From positions 1-21,266 of IMG/VR virus record IMGVR_UViG_3300042891_002358: a DNA stretch of 21,266 nucleotides, one strand, 5' to 3'. Made by a program: the position numbers and the translations under genes. Numbering within the stretch: the stretch's first letter is position 1; each line of letters opens with the position of its first letter. Under the pieces are notes generated by a model, which ran no database searches, had not been told where the DNA came from, and saw nothing but the letters and a program-made list of their open reading frames with translations. Positions 21,257-21,266 of this stretch are shown one piece after another. Source of the stretch: a virus.

Positions 21257-21266
21257 TAGCTCACAT

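Overview
The window looks like part of the genome of a large T4-like tailed phage (myovirus) from an aquatic, Gram-negative host. No capsid or terminase gene is in view, so this rests on four things. A block of virion genes resembles those of marine T4-like phages: repeat-rich tail fibres, a collagen-like fibre and a tail-fibre assembly protein. T4-type late promoter boxes (TATAAATA or GATAAATA) lie just upstream of several structural genes. Genes are packed with 1-base TAATG/TGATG or 4-base ATGA overlaps. Host-derived genes are scattered among them (dnaK, ribosomal protein bS21, an RlpA-like protein, an HldD-like epimerase, AlgH/YqgE and DUF454). Base composition is AT-rich throughout. All family names come from motif reading and memory; no search was run.

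Layout. Minus strand, 1-5262: the start of dnaK, an HNH homing endonuclease flanked by 13-bp direct repeats, a MazG-like pyrophosphohydrolase, and a 1270-aa helicase/adenine-methyltransferase fusion whose promoter lies inside a perfect 13-bp inverted repeat. Minus strand, 5361-7785: an operon of a structured leader RNA, an RlpA-like secreted protein, a coiled-coil membrane protein, an acidic-tailed protein and bS21, read from a perfect TTGACA-N17-TATAAT promoter. Minus strand, 7817-9307: small unknown genes and a histone-H1-like protein, in two or three short units with their own sigma70-type promoters. Minus strand, 9355-16484: the tail-fibre module with late promoters and one small frame-disrupted gene. 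Minus strand, 16529-19329: envelope and accessory genes (DUF454, AlgH/YqgE), a lytic transglycosylase and its partner that both start with a T4-like capsid-targeting motif, and a sugar epimerase. Plus strand, 19388 to the end: seven tandem, translationally coupled mini-genes whose products mostly end in the same W-F-x-[LI]-[RK]-W signature.

How it works together (inference). Near-perfect host sigma70 promoters probably drive early genes: nucleotide metabolism, the methyltransferase fusion, the H1-like protein, the leader-RNA operon and the plus-strand mini-gene array. T4-type late boxes drive fibres and head-packaged proteins. In the divergent region at 19330-19387 a late box for the epimerase overlaps the -35 box of the early mini-gene promoter, which could act as an early/late switch.

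The best candidates for undescribed biology are the seven-member mini-protein operon, the structured leader of the rlpA-like operon with a possible Shine-Dalgarno switch, and the palindrome-controlled helicase-methyltransferase fusion.
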